DNA from: Arthrobacter_N sp051262515
GTDB taxonomy: Bacteria > Actinomycetota > Actinomycetes > Actinomycetales > Micrococcaceae
Length of the DNA: 64,000 bases
Reading direction: 5' to 3'
Assembly: GCF_051262515.1 (NCBI RefSeq)
Contig: NZ_JBIMER010000003.1
Span: 281,839 to 345,838 of the forward strand
The notes beneath the pieces were generated by a model that was not told the DNA's origin, did not search any database, and saw only the letters and a list, made by a program, of their open reading frames with translations. The position numbers and the translations under genes are program-made. Shown piece after piece: positions 48,127-56,524 of this stretch; positions within the stretch are counted from its first letter, which is position 1, and each line of letters begins with the position of its first letter.

Positions 48127-49422
48127 ATGGCACGAATGGGTGAGAGCTCAGATCTGGTCAAGTGCTCCTTCTGCGGCAAGAGCCAGAAGCAGGTTCGGAA
48201 GCTCATCGCCGGCCCCGGTGTGTACATCTGCACGGAGTGCATCGAACTGTGCAACGAGATCGTCGAGGAGGAGCTGGCCGAGGTCGAGGAGGGCGTCGAC
48301 TTCGAACTTCCCCGCCCGCGCGAGATCTTCGACTCCCTGCAGGAGTATGTGATCGGCCAGGAAGGCGCGAAGCGTTCGCTGGCTGTTGCCGTCTACAACC
48401 ATTACAAGCGCATCCAAGCCGGAACCGCGCCCAAAGCCGCGAGTCTGGGCGAGGATCCGGCCCACGCGCTCGACGACGTGGAGGTCGCCAAATCCAACAT
48501 CCTGTTGATCGGCCCCACCGGTTGCGGCAAGACGTACCTGGCGCAGACCCTGGCCCGTCGACTCAACGTCCCCTTCGCCGTCGCGGATGCCACCGCGCTG
48601 ACGGAGGCGGGCTACGTGGGTGAAGACGTGGAGAACATCCTCCTCAAGCTTATTCAGGCCGCCGACTACGACGTGAAGAAGGCCGAGCAGGGCATCATCT
48701 ACATCGATGAGATCGATAAGATCTCCCGTAAGAGCGAAAACCCCTCCATTACACGTGACGTCTCCGGCGAGGGGGTGCAGCAGGCGCTGCTGAAGATCCT
48801 CGAGGGTACTGTGGCCTCGGTGCCACCCCAGGGAGGGCGCAAGCACCCCCACCAGGAATTCATCCAGATCGACACCACGAACGTCCTCTTCATAGTCGCC
48901 GGCGCCTTCGCCGGGCTTGAGGAGATCATCGGATCGCGGGCCGGTCGCAAGGGCATCGGTTTCGGCGCGCCGTTGACCGCGCTGAAAAGCGAGGCCGCGT
49001 CCTACTCGGACGTCCGTCCAGAGGACCTGCTGAAGTTTGGCTTGATCCCCGAGTTCATCGGCCGTTTGCCCGTGATCACCACCGTGGAGAAGCTCGACAA
49101 GGACGCCCTCATCAAGATCCTGACCGAGCCCAAGAACGCCCTGGTCAAGCAATACCAGAAGATGTTCCGAATCGACGGCGTCGAGTTGAGTTTCGACGAG
49201 AGCGCCTTGGACGCCATCGCCGACATGGCGCTTGAACGCGGCACGGGCGCCCGCGGGCTGCGGGCGATTCTGGAGGAGACGCTCGGGACCGTCATGTTCG
49301 ACCTGCCGGGCCGTGACGACGTCGCCGAGGTCGTCATCACGGCCGACGTGGTGATGAACGGATCCGAAGCCACGCTCATCTCCCACCAGGTCGCCACCAA
49401 GCGAAGGAACAAATCCGCCTAG
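48127..49422 (+). CDS. clpX: ATP-dependent Clp protease ATP-binding subunit ClpX
   Basis: ClpX is the AAA+ unfoldase that recognises substrates and feeds them to ClpP. The 431-residue protein has the N-terminal C4 zinc domain (CSFCGKSQ and CTECIELC), Walker A GPTGCGKTYLA, pore loop GYVGED, Walker B IIYIDEIDK and the ClpP-docking loop KGIGFGAPL, all intact. The ATG at 48127 is fixed by the zinc domain; an internal ATG at 48136 is possible. It is 145 bases downstream of clpP2, with TACAGT in the gap, so a separate promoter is likely in addition to readthrough. Confidence 0.98.
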   Translation: MARMGESSDLVKCSFCGKSQKQVRKLIAGPGVYICTECIELCNEIVEEELAEVEEGVDFELPRPREIFDSLQEYVIGQEGAKRSLAVAVYNHYKRIQAGTAPKAASLGEDPAHALDDVEVAKSNILLIGPTGCGKTYLAQTLARRLNVPFAVADATALTEAGYVGEDVENILLKLIQAADYDVKKAEQGIIYIDEIDKISRKSENPSITRDVSGEGVQQALLKILEGTVASVPPQGGRKHPHQEFIQIDTTNVLFIVAGAFAGLEEIIGSRAGRKGIGFGAPLTALKSEAASYSDVRPEDLLKFGLIPEFIGRLPVITTVEKLDKDALIKILTEPKNALVKQYQKMFRIDGVELSFDESALDAIADMALERGTGARGLRAILEETLGTVMFDLPGRDDVAEVVITADVVMNGSEATLISHQVATKRRNKSA

Positions 49423-49514
49423 CGGCGGCGTTGCACCCACGTGCGGCACCACATGCCGTGCGCCAGCCCGCGGGCGTCCCATGGGCCGCACGCGCACGAA
49501 GCCGAGGAGGCACA

Positions 49515-50156
49515 GTGTCCGAGAGCACCCACGTTGATTTCTGGTTCGATCCGATCTGCCCGTTCGCCTGGGCGACATCCCGCTGGATCCTCGAAGTCGA
49601 GAAGGTCCGGCCCATCGACATCTCCTGGAATGTCATGAGCCTGGCCGTGCTCAACGAAGGCCGCGACCTCCCGGAAAACTACCGTAAGTCCATGGACAAC
49701 GCATGGGGGCCCGTGCGCGTGGTCATCGCGGCCGCCGCCGCCCACGGTGATGACGTCGTCGGACCGCTCTACACGGCCATGGGAACGCTCTTCCACCACG
49801 AGAAGGTCGAAGATCGCTCTGAGGTCGTCGTCCGGGCGCTGGAGACTGTAGGCCTTCCCGCCGAGCTGGCGTCCGCTGCCGATTCCGATGCCCACGACGG
49901 CGCACTGCGCGAGAGCCACAATGCGGGCATCTCCCAAGTGGGGGAGGACGTCGGCACGCCGGTGCTCTCGCTCAATGGCACGGCCTTCTTTGGTCCGGTC
50001 ATCACCCGCGTACCTTCCGGTCAGGAAGCGGGCGAGCTGTTCGACGCGGCCGTGACCCTCGCGGGCTACCCGCACTTCTTCGAGCTCAAGCGCACCCGCA
50101 CCGAGAGCCCCGAGTTCGATCTCTCGGCCCTGGACACCACCGCCGCAAACTCCTGA
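49515..50156 (+). CDS. Mycothiol-linked DsbA-fold oxidoreductase, Rv2466c-like
   Basis: A 213-residue thioredoxin/DsbA-fold protein very similar in layout to mycobacterial Rv2466c, a mycothiol-dependent nitroreductase/oxidoreductase. VDFWFDPICPFAW holds the active-site Cys; TSRWILEVEKV, WNVMSLAVLNEGRDLPE, GEDVGTPVLSLNGTAFFGPV and YPHFFELKRTRTESPEFDL match along the whole length. The active site reads CPFA, so only one Cys remains where Rv2466c is reported to have CPWC. The GTG at 49515 has a GAGGAGG site. It follows clpX by 92 bases on the same strand. Confidence 0.88.
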   Translation: MSESTHVDFWFDPICPFAWATSRWILEVEKVRPIDISWNVMSLAVLNEGRDLPENYRKSMDNAWGPVRVVIAAAAAHGDDVVGPLYTAMGTLFHHEKVEDRSEVVVRALETVGLPAELASAADSDAHDGALRESHNAGISQVGEDVGTPVLSLNGTAFFGPVITRVPSGQEAGELFDAAVTLAGYPHFFELKRTRTESPEFDLSALDTTAANS

Positions 50157-50238
50157 CCTCGCGACATTCGTCAAGAGGGATGTCCCACAATGCTTTTTTG
50201 GGACACGCCGGGGAAGCCACGAAAACTTCGCCCGGGGG

Positions 50239-50465
50239 TTGTGTCCAGCCAGCCCCGGGGGTAGAACTATACGTACGCATCCCCATAAGATGCGGGAACG
50301 ATCACCAATTCCGCAGAGACGGAATGGAGAGATCCTCTCCAGACCGACCGCCAGTAACGGGGCGGCAGGACCTGTAGGACCAGGAGATCGTCCGGTTCGA
50401 CAATCGTTACAACAGAACCATGATGAGTCGAAGCCCCTCCGACGCGGAAACGCCGAAGGGGCTTC
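50239..50465 (+). ncRNA. Candidate small RNA between clpX-side genes and valS
   Basis: TTGTGT (50239-50244) and TAGAAC (50262-50267) are 17 bases apart, followed by three consecutive short hairpins and, about 190 bases on, the GAAGCCCCT/AGGGGCTTC hairpin. No protein frame explains the structure. Not recognised as any known family; a weak case that rests on hairpin density. Confidence 0.25.
50430..50465. terminator. Hairpin at the valS 3' end
   Basis: Perfect 9-bp outer arms (50430-50438 and 50457-50465) lie 42 bases past the valS stop. There is no T run in either direction, so termination strength is uncertain. Confidence 0.5.
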
Positions 50466-50506
50466 CCCTCGTTAAGGGGGCCCTTGTCGCCCGCCTCGGA
50501 TCCGGC

Positions 50507-53134
50507 TCAGGCCTGCACCTGCTCCTCCGCGGACGCCAGCTCGACGCCGGTGACAGCGAGTTCGCCTTCGCCGGCGACCAGGGTCAGGTCACGTGCGTTT
50601 CCGGCAGCCAACAGGTCGCCAAGTCCGGCACGCAGTTGGTCCAGTTGCGGCGCGGGTGCCGTGACGATCCCGGCGAGAACCTCCGTGCGCTGTTTCACCT
50701 TGGCCTCGGACTTGGCCTTCCGGATCCCGCCCAACGCGATTCCAACGATGGGCAATACGCTCGCGTCGGCGCCCTCGACGGCGGCGGTCAGGTGTTCCGC
50801 GCCGGGCCACTCGGCACGGTGCACCGACCCGGACCGCCACCAGCCCCAGACTTCCTCTGTCGCGAACGGGAGGAACGGTGCGAGCAATCGGAGCACGGCG
50901 TCCAGCGTCGTCGCCAGAGCGGCCAGCACCGACGCCTGTTCCTCGTCGCCACGCGCCCCGTAGGCACGGTCCTTGATGAGCTCGACATAGTCGTCGGTGA
51001 ACGACCAGAAGAACGATTCGGTGATCGAGAGGGCCCTGGCGTAGTCGTAGGCTTCGAAGGCCCTGGTCGACTGCTCGATGACGTCGGATAGACGCGTCAG
51101 CAGCGATTTGTCCAAGCCGTTCGTCACCACCGCGGCGTCGCCGGTGAGGACATTGGCCTCGGTCGCGCCCAGGTTCAGGACGAACTTCGACGCGTTCAGT
51201 AACTTGATGGCCAGGCGGCGGCCAATCTTCATCTGCGCGATCTCGTAGGCCGTGTCGGCGCCCAGTTTCGCGGATGCGGCCCAGTAGCGGACCGCGTCGG
51301 AACCGAATTCGTTGAGCACATCCGTCGGAACGACGACGTTGCCCTTGGACTTCGACATCTTCTTGCGGTCGGGGTCGAGGATCCACCCCGAAATGGCCGC
51401 ATGCTTCCACGGCGCCGCACCATGCAGCGCATCCGCGCGGACGGCGCTCGAGAAGAGCCAGGTCCTGATGATGTCGTGTCCCTGTGGACGCAGGTCGAAG
51501 GGGAAGACCTTGGCGAAGAAGTCCTCGTCGCGACTCCAGCGACCCACGATCTGCGGAGTGAGCGACGACGTCGCCCAGGTGTCGAGAACGTCGGCGTCAC
51601 CGATGAATCCGTTCGGCTGGTCGCGCTGCTCCGGCATGAATCCGGGTGCGGCATCGGCCGCCGGATCGACCGGCAACTGGTCGTCGCCCGGCAGGAGCGG
51701 GCGTTCGTAGTCCGGTTCGCCGGCGGCATCGAGCGGATACCAGACCGGGATCGGCACGCCGAAGAAGCGCTGGCGGGACACCAGCCAGTCGCCGTTGAGG
51801 CCGTTGACCCAGTTCGTGTAGCGGGACCGCATGAACTCCGGGTGGAACTCGATCTCCGAGCCGCGGCCGATCAGTCGCTCGCGGCGACCCGGGTCGCGGC
51901 CACCGTTGCGGATGTACCACTGGCGGGAGGTGACGACCTCGAGGGGCTTGTCGCCCTTCTCGAAGAAGTTCACCGGGTGCACGATCTTCTTCGGCTCGCC
52001 GTCGAGCAGGTCCGCGTCGGCCAGGAGCCGGACCACGGCTTCCTTGGCGGAGAACACGGTCTTCCCCGCGATCTCGGCGAACGCCTCGCGGCCCGCCTCG
52101 TCCGTGATCCACTCGGGAACGTCGGACGCCACGCGACCGTCACGGCCGATGATGGCACGGGTCGGCAACTCGAGTTCGCGCCACCAGGTGACGTCGGTCA
52201 GGTCGCCGAAGGTACACACCATGGCGATCCCCGAGCCCTTGTCCGGCTTGGCCAGCGGGTGGGCACGGACTTCGACCTCGACACCGAACACCGGCGAGGT
52301 CACTTTCTTGCCGAACAGCGGCTTGTAGCGTTCGTCGTCCGGGTTCGCGACCAGGGCCGCGCACGCGGCCAGCAGCTCGGGACGCGTTGTCTCGATGAAG
52401 ATCTTGGTGCCGTCCTCGGCGAAGAACGGATAGCGGTAGTACGCGCCGGCGACTTCGCGGTCCTCCAACTCGGCCTGCGCGACGGCGGTCCGGAACGTCA
52501 CGTCCCACAACGTCGGGGCCTCCGCCATGTAGGCGTCGCCCGCGGACAGGTTTCGCAGGAAGGCGCGCTGGGAGACGGCCCTCGACGTGTCGTCGATGGT
52601 GCGGTAGGTCAGGTCCCAGTCCACCGAAAGGCCCAGGGTGCTGAAGAGGTGCTCGAAGACCTTTTCGTCCTCGACGGCCAGTTCCTCGCACAACTCGATG
52701 AAGTTCCGGCGGGAGACGGCGTCCCAGTCGCGCTGGTTCTTGGCAGGCTGCGCCGGGGGGCGGTAGGCGGCGTCGTACGCGATCTTCGGGTCGCAACGCA
52801 CACCGTAGTAGTTCTGAACGCGGCGCTCGGTGGGCAGTCCGTTGTCGTCCCAGCCCATGGGGTAGAAGACGTTCTTGCCGCACATGCGCTGGTAGCGCGC
52901 CAGCACGTCCGTCTGCGTGTAGGAGAACATGTGTCCCACGTGAAGCGATCCGGAGGCGGTCGGCGGGGGAGTGTCGATCGAATAGACCTCCTCCCGGGTG
53001 GTGTCCGGATTGAACCTGTAGGTGCCCTCGTCGCGCCAGCGGCGGCCCAGGCTCTCCTCGAGGCCCTCCAGCGCCGGCTTGTCGGGAACGGAAACGGTCG
53101 CGGGCGTGTCTGTGCCCAAGGTGTCTTCAGCCAT
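50507..53134 (-). CDS. valS: Valyl-tRNA synthetase (ValS)
   Basis: ValS charges tRNA-Val and edits mischarged Thr. The 875-residue class I synthetase has the HIGH motif as PPPTASGSLHVGHMF near residue 65, the KMSKS loop as KKMSKSKGN near 590, and the editing-domain segment FIETTRPELLAACAALVANPDDERYK. The C-terminal anticodon-binding region and a short final coiled coil are present. The ATG at 53134 is preferred; an in-frame ATG at 53143 would add three residues. It is divergent from the SDR gene. No T-box or attenuator is visible in the 105-base upstream gap. Confidence 0.97.
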   Translation of the reverse strand: MAEDTLGTDTPATVSVPDKPALEGLEESLGRRWRDEGTYRFNPDTTREEVYSIDTPPPTASGSLHVGHMFSYTQTDVLARYQRMCGKNVFYPMGWDDNGLPTERRVQNYYGVRCDPKIAYDAAYRPPAQPAKNQRDWDAVSRRNFIELCEELAVEDEKVFEHLFSTLGLSVDWDLTYRTIDDTSRAVSQRAFLRNLSAGDAYMAEAPTLWDVTFRTAVAQAELEDREVAGAYYRYPFFAEDGTKIFIETTRPELLAACAALVANPDDERYKPLFGKKVTSPVFGVEVEVRAHPLAKPDKGSGIAMVCTFGDLTDVTWWRELELPTRAIIGRDGRVASDVPEWITDEAGREAFAEIAGKTVFSAKEAVVRLLADADLLDGEPKKIVHPVNFFEKGDKPLEVVTSRQWYIRNGGRDPGRRERLIGRGSEIEFHPEFMRSRYTNWVNGLNGDWLVSRQRFFGVPIPVWYPLDAAGEPDYERPLLPGDDQLPVDPAADAAPGFMPEQRDQPNGFIGDADVLDTWATSSLTPQIVGRWSRDEDFFAKVFPFDLRPQGHDIIRTWLFSSAVRADALHGAAPWKHAAISGWILDPDRKKMSKSKGNVVVPTDVLNEFGSDAVRYWAASAKLGADTAYEIAQMKIGRRLAIKLLNASKFVLNLGATEANVLTGDAAVVTNGLDKSLLTRLSDVIEQSTRAFEAYDYARALSITESFFWSFTDDYVELIKDRAYGARGDEEQASVLAALATTLDAVLRLLAPFLPFATEEVWGWWRSGSVHRAEWPGAEHLTAAVEGADASVLPIVGIALGGIRKAKSEAKVKQRTEVLAGIVTAPAPQLDQLRAGLGDLLAAGNARDLTLVAGEGELAVTGVELASAEEQVQA

Positions 53135-53227
53135 GGGCACCATTCTTTCACGCCGATGTGCCGGCCTCCCCCCGGAGCCGTGCTTGTCTTTGCTTCGCGT
53201 GACCTCGAACGGAACAACACGCCACAC

Positions 53228-53233
53228 TAGGCT
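53228..53233 (+). promoter_or_regulatory. -10 hexamer TAGGCT, leaderless spacing to the SDR gene
   Basis: TAGGCT, then six bases, then ATG at 53240; no ribosome site. Confidence 0.5.
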
Positions 53234-53239
53234 GGTTTC

Positions 53240-53998
53240 ATGACTCAGAACACCACGCATGCAGCAGTTGTCACCGGCGCTTCCACGGGAATCGGCGATG
53301 CCACCGTCCGCGAACTGACCGCAAGAGGCTGGACCGTCTACGCGGTGGCGCGACGGGCCGAGCGCCTCGCCACGTTGGCCGCCGAAACCGGTGCCATCGC
53401 CGTGCCCACCGACATCACCGACGACGACGACGTCGCCGCGCTCCTCCGCGAGGTTGAATCCGGCGGCGGAATCGACACGTTGGTCAACATCTCCGGCGGC
53501 GCCCGGGGCGCGGACCCGGTGGGGGATGCGGACACGGCGGACTGGGACTGGATGTACCGCGTCAACGTCCTCGGCACCATGAAGGTGACCCGGGCCTTCC
53601 TTCCCATGCTCCGGACCAACGGGGAGGGCACCGTGCTGAACCTGACCAGCGTCGCTGCCTTGGTCAGCTACGAGGGCGGGGCCGGGTACAACGCTGCGAA
53701 GGCCGCGCAGCGGGCCATGACCCAGGCCCTGCGACTCGAGGAGGTCGGCAACAACCTCCGCGTCATCGAGGTCCTCCCCGGCATGGTGCAAACCGAGGAG
53801 TTCGCGCTGCGGCGCCTCGGCAACACGGAACGCGCCGAGGCGGTGTACGCCGGTGTCGCCAAACCGCTCGTGGCCGCCGACATCGCCGACATCGTCTCCT
53901 ACGCCGTCAACGCGCCTCACCATGTCAACCTCGACGAGATCGTCGTCCGCCCCGTGGCCCAGGCCGCGGCGCACAAGGTCGTCCGCGGACAGGCGTGA
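53240..53998 (+). CDS. Short-chain dehydrogenase/reductase (classical SDR)
   Basis: A 252-residue NADP(H)-dependent oxidoreductase. VVTGASTGIGDATV is the cofactor loop, RRAERLATL suggests NADP preference, NISGG and VNVLGTMKV are the structural motifs, and the catalytic Ser-Tyr-Lys are seen in LTSVAALVSYEGGAGYNAAKAAQ. VLPGMVQTEEF matches the YdfG-like group acting on hydroxy acids. The substrate is unknown. Its TGA overlaps the GTG of the sirohydrochlorin chelatase gene by four bases (GTGA), so the two are strictly coupled, which is an unexpected pairing. Confidence 0.9.
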   Translation: MTQNTTHAAVVTGASTGIGDATVRELTARGWTVYAVARRAERLATLAAETGAIAVPTDITDDDDVAALLREVESGGGIDTLVNISGGARGADPVGDADTADWDWMYRVNVLGTMKVTRAFLPMLRTNGEGTVLNLTSVAALVSYEGGAGYNAAKAAQRAMTQALRLEEVGNNLRVIEVLPGMVQTEEFALRRLGNTERAEAVYAGVAKPLVAADIADIVSYAVNAPHHVNLDEIVVRPVAQAAAHKVVRGQA

Positions 53999-54732
53999 GC
54001 CCCGAACGCACCGCGCCCGGGCCTGCGCTACACGTCGTTGCCTGCGCACACGGAACCGACAATCCAGACGGCCGGAGGCTGGTCGACGGGCTCCGCGACG
54101 ACCTCTCCGGGGCCCTGCGCGAGGCAGGTATCCACGCCGTTGTCCACGAGGCCTACGTCGACGTCCAGCAGCCGGCGCTCCCGGACGTCCTCGCCGCCCT
54201 GCCGGCGGGGGATCGCGCGGTGGTCGCCCCGCTGCTCCTGTCCGAGGGTTTCCATACCGGGGTCGATATCGCGGAAGCGGTGGCCGGACGCGCCGGAACG
54301 ACGGCCGCGGCGCCCATCGGCGCCGATCCGCGCGTGGCCGAGGTGCTGGCCGAGCGTCTGTTCGCCTCGGGTTTCGCTCCGGGGGACGCCGTGGTGTTGG
54401 CGGCCGCGGGCACCAGAATCGAAGCCGGGCAGCAGCAGGCCCGCCGCGTGGCCGACCTGCTCGCCGAACGGCTCGGGCAACCCGTGACGCCGGCGTTCTG
54501 TTCCGCCGCGTCGCCCTCCGTCGCGGCCGCGGTCGCAGATGCCCGTGCCTCCGGAGCCGCACGGGTGGGCGTGGCCAGCCACCTGCTGGCGCCGGGTTTC
54601 TTCCACGACCGGCTGTCGACGGTGGGCGCCGACTACGTCTCGGAGCCGCTCCTGCCGTCCGTCACAATCGCGTCATGTGTCGCCGGAAGACTCGCGGAAT
54701 CCGATTTCGGGGGGTCCGCGGCATTCCAATAA
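53995..54732 (+). CDS. Sirohydrochlorin chelatase (CbiX/SirB-like)
   Basis: The family inserts Fe2+ (or Co2+) into sirohydrochlorin; with the sulfite reductase next door, siroheme formation is the likely role. The 245-residue protein has two similar halves: VVACAHGTDNPDGRRL with the metal-binding His at the N-terminus, LLLSEGFHTGVDIAEAV, then VLAAAGTRIEAG and VGVASHLLAPGFFHDRL, the last with a second conserved His. The GTG at 53995 overlaps the SDR stop. It precedes the sulfur operon by 76 bases. The siroheme synthase at 62500 lacks a chelatase part, so this enzyme would complete the pathway. Confidence 0.88.
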   Translation: MSPERTAPGPALHVVACAHGTDNPDGRRLVDGLRDDLSGALREAGIHAVVHEAYVDVQQPALPDVLAALPAGDRAVVAPLLLSEGFHTGVDIAEAVAGRAGTTAAAPIGADPRVAEVLAERLFASGFAPGDAVVLAAAGTRIEAGQQQARRVADLLAERLGQPVTPAFCSAASPSVAAAVADARASGAARVGVASHLLAPGFFHDRLSTVGADYVSEPLLPSVTIASCVAGRLAESDFGGSAAFQ

Positions 54733-54795
54733 GTCGCCATGTTCCGGCATGACGCAGTGGGTCGGGGCGGGGTCGCGGTCCCACGGGAGCCTCCC

Positions 54796-54801
54796 TAGGC
54801 T
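54796..54801 (+). promoter_or_regulatory. -10 hexamer TAGGCT, leaderless spacing to sir
   Basis: TAGGCT, then seven bases, then ATG at 54809. Probable start of the sulfur-assimilation operon. Confidence 0.5.
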
Positions 54802-54808
54802 CGCAGTC

Positions 54809-56524
54809 ATGACTCAGGCAACCGACACCCCGGCCCGCACACGGCCAGCCCGCCCGGCGTCCAAGCCACACGGACAGTGGAAGATCGACGGCACCGACCC
54901 CCTGAACGCCAACGAGGCGTTCAAACAGGAGGACAACGGGCTGAACGTGCGCGAGCGCATCGAAACCATCTATGCCCGCGACGGATTCGACTCCATCGAC
55001 CCGGACGACCTGCACGGCCGATTCCGCTGGTGGGGCCTGTACACGCAGCGCAAACCCGGGATCGACGGCGGCAAGACAGCGACCCTGGAGCCGCACGAGC
55101 TCGAGGACCGCTACTTCATGCTGCGGGTCCGCATCGACGGTGGCGCCCTCAACGTGGAGCAATTGCGCACGATCGGTGGGATTTCGAAGGAGTTCGGCCG
55201 CGACACCGCCGATGTCACCGACCGCCAGAACATCCAGCTGCACTGGATCGATGTCGTGGACGTGCCCGAAATCTGGCGCCGACTGGAGTCCGTGGGCCTG
55301 AACACCACGGAGGCCTGCGGCGACGTGCCCCGCGTCATCCTGGGTTCGCCGGTCGCCGGCATCGCCAAGGACGAGATTCTGGACCCGACGCCGGCCATCC
55401 GCGAGATCGCGAACCGCTTCATCGGGGATCCGGAACTGGCGAACCTGCCGCGCAAGTTCAAGTCCGCGATCACCGGTCATCCGTCCCAGGACGTGGTGCA
55501 CGAAATCAACGACATCTCCCTGGTGGGAGTGGTCCACCCGGAGCTTGGCCCGGGTTACGACCTGTGGGTTGGTGGCGGGCTTTCGACCAACGCGCGTTTG
55601 GCGGAACGTCTGGGCGCGTTTGTTCTTCCGTCGCAGGCCGCCGAGGTGTGGCACGGGGTATGCAGGGTCTTCCGGGACTACGGCTACCGGCGGTTGCGCA
55701 ACAAGGCCCGGCTGAAGTTCCTGCTGGCGGACTGGGGCCCGGAGAAGTTCCGGCGGGTACTCGAGGAGGAATACCTCGGATACGCGATGCCGGACGGCCC
55801 GGGGCCGGCCGCGGCCACCACGCCGGGCGACCACGTGGGCATCCACGAACAGAAGGACGGGCGTTACTTCATCGGCGCCAGCCCCAGCGCCGGCCGGCTT
55901 TCCGGAACACTTCTGCTCCAGCTTGCGGACCTGCTCGAGCGGCACGGCTCCACCCGGCTTCGCACCACGCCGCACCAGAAGCTACTTGCCCTGGACATCC
56001 CGGCGGAGTCCGTCGAGGCTGCCGCCGCCGAACTGGACGCGCTCGGCCTGGAGACCGGTCCCTCCCTGTTCCGCCGGTCCGCGATCGCCTGCACCGGGAT
56101 CGAATTCTGCAAGCTCGCCATCGTGGACACCAAGGACACGACGATCGCAGCCGTCTCCGAACTCGAGCGCCGCTTCGCGGACAAGAGCGCGGTGAGGCTG
56201 CCCGAAAGCCTGAGCCTGCACGTCAACGGCTGCCCGAACTCCTGCGCACGCATCCAGACCGCCGACATCGGGCTCAAGGGACAGCTCCTGCCGGACGGCA
56301 ACGGGGGCCAAACGCCGGGTTTCCAGGTCCACCTGGGCGGGGGACTCGCGTCCTCCTCCCGCGGCGAGGCCGGGCTGGGTCGGACGGTCCGCGGTCTGAA
56401 GGTCACCGCCGCGGACCTGCCGGACTACGTTGAGCGCGTTCTCGAGAGTTACTCGGCAGGCAGCAACGAGGGCGAGTCCTTCGCCGAATGGGCGCACCGC
56501 GCCAAGGACGGGGATGTCGCATGA
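54809..56524 (+). CDS. sir: Siroheme [4Fe-4S] sulfite reductase, ferredoxin type (Sir/NirA-like)
   Basis: It reduces sulfite to sulfide with six electrons from ferredoxin. The 571-residue protein has the two tandem ferredoxin-like and sulfite-reductase repeats. Cluster ligands are Cys428 and Cys434 (ACTGIEFCKLA) and Cys475 and Cys479 (NGCPNSCA). RWWGLYTQRK and TEACGDVPRVILGSP match the Mycobacterium NirA positions of the Tyr-Cys crosslink near the siroheme, favouring sulfite over nitrite. No nitrate or nitrite genes accompany it. The ATG at 54809 has a leaderless TAGGCT. cysH overlaps its stop (ATGA), so the operon is tight. Confidence 0.95.
   Translation: MTQATDTPARTRPARPASKPHGQWKIDGTDPLNANEAFKQEDNGLNVRERIETIYARDGFDSIDPDDLHGRFRWWGLYTQRKPGIDGGKTATLEPHELEDRYFMLRVRIDGGALNVEQLRTIGGISKEFGRDTADVTDRQNIQLHWIDVVDVPEIWRRLESVGLNTTEACGDVPRVILGSPVAGIAKDEILDPTPAIREIANRFIGDPELANLPRKFKSAITGHPSQDVVHEINDISLVGVVHPELGPGYDLWVGGGLSTNARLAERLGAFVLPSQAAEVWHGVCRVFRDYGYRRLRNKARLKFLLADWGPEKFRRVLEEEYLGYAMPDGPGPAAATTPGDHVGIHEQKDGRYFIGASPSAGRLSGTLLLQLADLLERHGSTRLRTTPHQKLLALDIPAESVEAAAAELDALGLETGPSLFRRSAIACTGIEFCKLAIVDTKDTTIAAVSELERRFADKSAVRLPESLSLHVNGCPNSCARIQTADIGLKGQLLPDGNGGQTPGFQVHLGGGLASSSRGEAGLGRTVRGLKVTAADLPDYVERVLESYSAGSNEGESFAEWAHRAKDGDVA

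Larger units (their letters stand above)
50157..50506. other. 350-bp structured intergenic region between the Rv2466c-like gene and valS
   Basis: No convincing gene lies here. It has six inverted repeats: TGTCCCA/TGGGACA (50181-50205), CCCGGGG/CCCCGGG (50231-50259), CGCATC/GATGCG (50276-50294), ATTCCG/CGGAAT (50308-50325), TGGAGAG/CTCTCCA (50325-50341) and GAAGCCCCT/AGGGGCTTC (50430-50465). The last can terminate valS; the middle ones may belong to a small RNA. Confidence 0.55.

Noticed and set aside
53135..53239. T-box leader for valS
   Set aside because: The gap is only 105 bases and lacks a T-box sequence or antiterminator; none of the expected elements is visible.
53135..54562. Minus-strand frame that would lengthen valS by about 475 codons
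   Set aside because: Antisense to the SDR and chelatase genes; ValRS length is already normal from 53134.
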